DNA from: Rallus limicola | Taxonomy: Eukaryota; Chordata; Aves; Gruiformes; Rallidae | Assembly: GCA_022605955.1 (NCBI GenBank) | Contig: JAKCOZ010000021.1 | Span: 14,744,161 to 14,808,160, forward strand | DNA: 64,000 nucleotides | Direction: 5' to 3' | Part shown: positions 62,401 through 64,000 of the stretch, one piece after another | Layout of the letters: every line of letters starts with the position of its first letter | Position numbering within the stretch: the stretch's first letter is position 1 | Notes under the pieces: model-generated | Told to the model about the DNA's origin: nothing | Seen by the model: only the letters and a program-made list of their open reading frames with translations | The model's database searches: none | Made by a program: the position numbers and the translations under genes

Positions 62401-64000
62401 TTTACAAACTGACACACACAGAGCAAAGGGGAGACCGGGTCTTTCCCCCCCCCCCCCCACTTTGCCATTGACTCTCACATCTGACTTCCCAGCGGTAACG
62501 CGATGCTTCCCCCCCCCGCCCCCCGTCTCCCTCCCCTTCCCACGGCTGATTTCATGTCTTCTGGGAAGCCCAGCCCAAGCCATTCCCCCCCCCCCCCCTC
62601 CATCCCCACACTCCAGCCTTTACTGTAAGGCTGCCGCTTCCCCTCATCACTCAGCTCTTGGGGGCAAACAGTCCCCGTCCCCCCCCCCCCCCCAAAACCC
62701 TCTATACTGGAACAGATGCCAGCACCGGCTGTCAAAACAAGCACCCTCGGGTTGCAAAAGGAGGGCTCTAACCCTCAGCCTGAGTGGGTGTTTGGGACCG
62801 TTTTGCATCGCACCCACTGATTTTTGGGGCTCGGGAGTATTAACCCACGCGCCCTTCCCAAGCTTTGAGGCAGAGTCACGGTGGGATGGGGGGGGGGGGG
62901 GGGGGGGGGTGTGAAGGACAGGAGTTTGTACCCCTGAGCACCGAAAGCTACGCACATCAGCCTTGCTTAGGGGGGTACCGCTGATTTCGGGTGCTCCGCT
63001 CCCCCCCCCCAGCCAAAAGCCCAGGATAAGCAGCATGCCCCATCCAGAAGCCAAGTTTGGAGGCATCACCCCAAAGCCGAGGTTTCCGGGGTGGGGGGGG
63101 GTAGGGGGGGGGGGGGGGGGGGGGGGGGGAGGAACAGTTTAACACTGTCTACTAAAATGGCAGCTGCTCTGACGCCGAGCTACGTCTCGCAGAGTCAGCC
63201 CTGCCCTCATCATCTGACTGCCAGGAACCGGGGCCGCTCGGCTGCCGGCCCCCCGGGGGCTCTGCGGGACGGGGTGGGGGGGGGTGGGGGTGCAGAGCCG
63301 GAGCTTCGCCGGTCCCTGCCCCCAGCTATTCACGGCTCCGGGTAGTTTGGGAAAGTCCCGGCCCGGCTGGTTAGTGGCCGATCTAATGACTTATCCCGGT
63401 TGGAAGGCACCTGGGCTCGCTGTGTGTCCTTCCCCCCCCGCCCCCCCCCCTTCCAGGCAAAGAGGCCATTAAGCAGACGCATCCCTGTTCTACATAACAA
63501 AAGCCGGGGAAGGTGGGGAGTGCGGCCACGCCGACCCCCGGCTGCTTCCCCCTGTTCTGTGCCCGCCCCACCCCCCCCCCCCCTTTCCTTATTTTGGGGA
63601 CAAGGATGAGCCCTGGGTGAAGGGGACCGGACTCCGAGTAGTAGCGGGGATGCGGGGAGAAGTGGGGGGGAAGTCCAAGCTCATCAGTAGAGAGGTGGGG
63701 GGGTCTCTCCCGCTTCCAGCCCAGGGCTTGCCCAAAGGGGAGGGGACACCCCCCGTCCCAAAGCCACTAACGCCACCCTTGGCAGTAGCCTTAAGCACTG
63801 TCCCGCAGCGGGACAGCCCTCCCGCTGGGCCGGGGGCTGAGCTGGAGATAACCCCCTTGCAGGTGCTTACAGAAGCGGGATGGGGGGGGGCTGCATCTCT
63901 CATTTCCCTACGGTACAAGGTGCCCCCCGCCTCCCACCCTCTGTCCCCGAAGGTAGCCGCGGGCCGACGGCGACACAGGGCAGGGGGGGGAAGGTGGAAA
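62401..64000. promoter_or_regulatory. MYT1: G/C-run and CpG-rich region, candidate MYT1 promoter and first exon
   Basis: The sequence turns GC-rich here. C or G runs of 10-27 bases occur at about 62443-62459, 62585-62599, 62679-62694, 62888-62909, 63001-63010, 63102-63129 and 63571-63583. CpG is frequent at about 63150-63430 (for example CCGGGGCCGCTCGG). This is the only CpG-island-like stretch upstream of the MYT1 start codon. Transcription start and exon limits cannot be read from the sequence. Confidence 0.4.

Noticed and set aside
36471..64000. tRNA or known microRNA genes (for example miR-124, which is on the same human chromosome arm)
   Set aside because: No cloverleaf or miR-124 mature sequence was seen; no RNA gene can be supported.

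Overview
The window is vertebrate nuclear DNA and almost certainly from a bird. It carries about ten CR1 retrotransposon copies of three kinds, a solo LTR of a type I associate with avian ERVL elements, and compact introns of the sort seen on microchromosomes. The species cannot be fixed from the sequence.

One protein-coding gene is recognisable. It is MYT1 (myelin transcription factor 1), a neural CCHHC zinc-finger transcription factor, on the minus strand. Twenty coding exons lie between 36470 (start codon) and 924. Their splice phases join without a break into 1096 codons with all seven zinc fingers. Finger 1 is in exons 3-4, finger 2 in exon 6, finger 3 in exons 7-8, finger 4 in exons 13-14, finger 5 in exons 15-16, finger 6 in exon 17 and finger 7 in exons 17-18. 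A long acidic domain with a 38-residue Glu/Asp tract lies in exon 5. The MYT1-type central domain spans exons 9-12, and a C-terminal coiled coil is encoded by exons 19-20. The terminal exon, about 40 residues plus stop and 3' UTR, is not in positions 1-923 and must lie beyond the window edge.

Layout: 1-923, last intron (partial). 924-3416, coiled-coil exons and fingers 6-7. 3417-14102, fingers 4-5 with long CR1-bearing introns. 14103-25838, central domain and finger 3. 25839-30703, finger 2, acidic domain and finger 1. 30704-36470, the N-terminal exons. 36471-64000 holds no recognisable coding gene. It is read as the leader intron(s) and upstream region of MYT1, because the start-codon exon begins exactly at a splice acceptor and so needs at least one upstream untranslated exon. 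The region from about 62.4 kb to the end is rich in G/C runs and CpG and is the best promoter candidate.

The most useful observations are: an in-frame alternative acceptor inside exon 10 that would give long and short isoforms differing by 27 residues; a CR1 insertion whose 3' end stops about 7 nt from the exon 19 donor; two finger exons that encode the same 20 residues with only synonymous differences; two CR1 copies sharing a chimeric junction; and several clusters of homeodomain/POU-like motifs that could be neural enhancers. I saw no previously undescribed multi-gene system.
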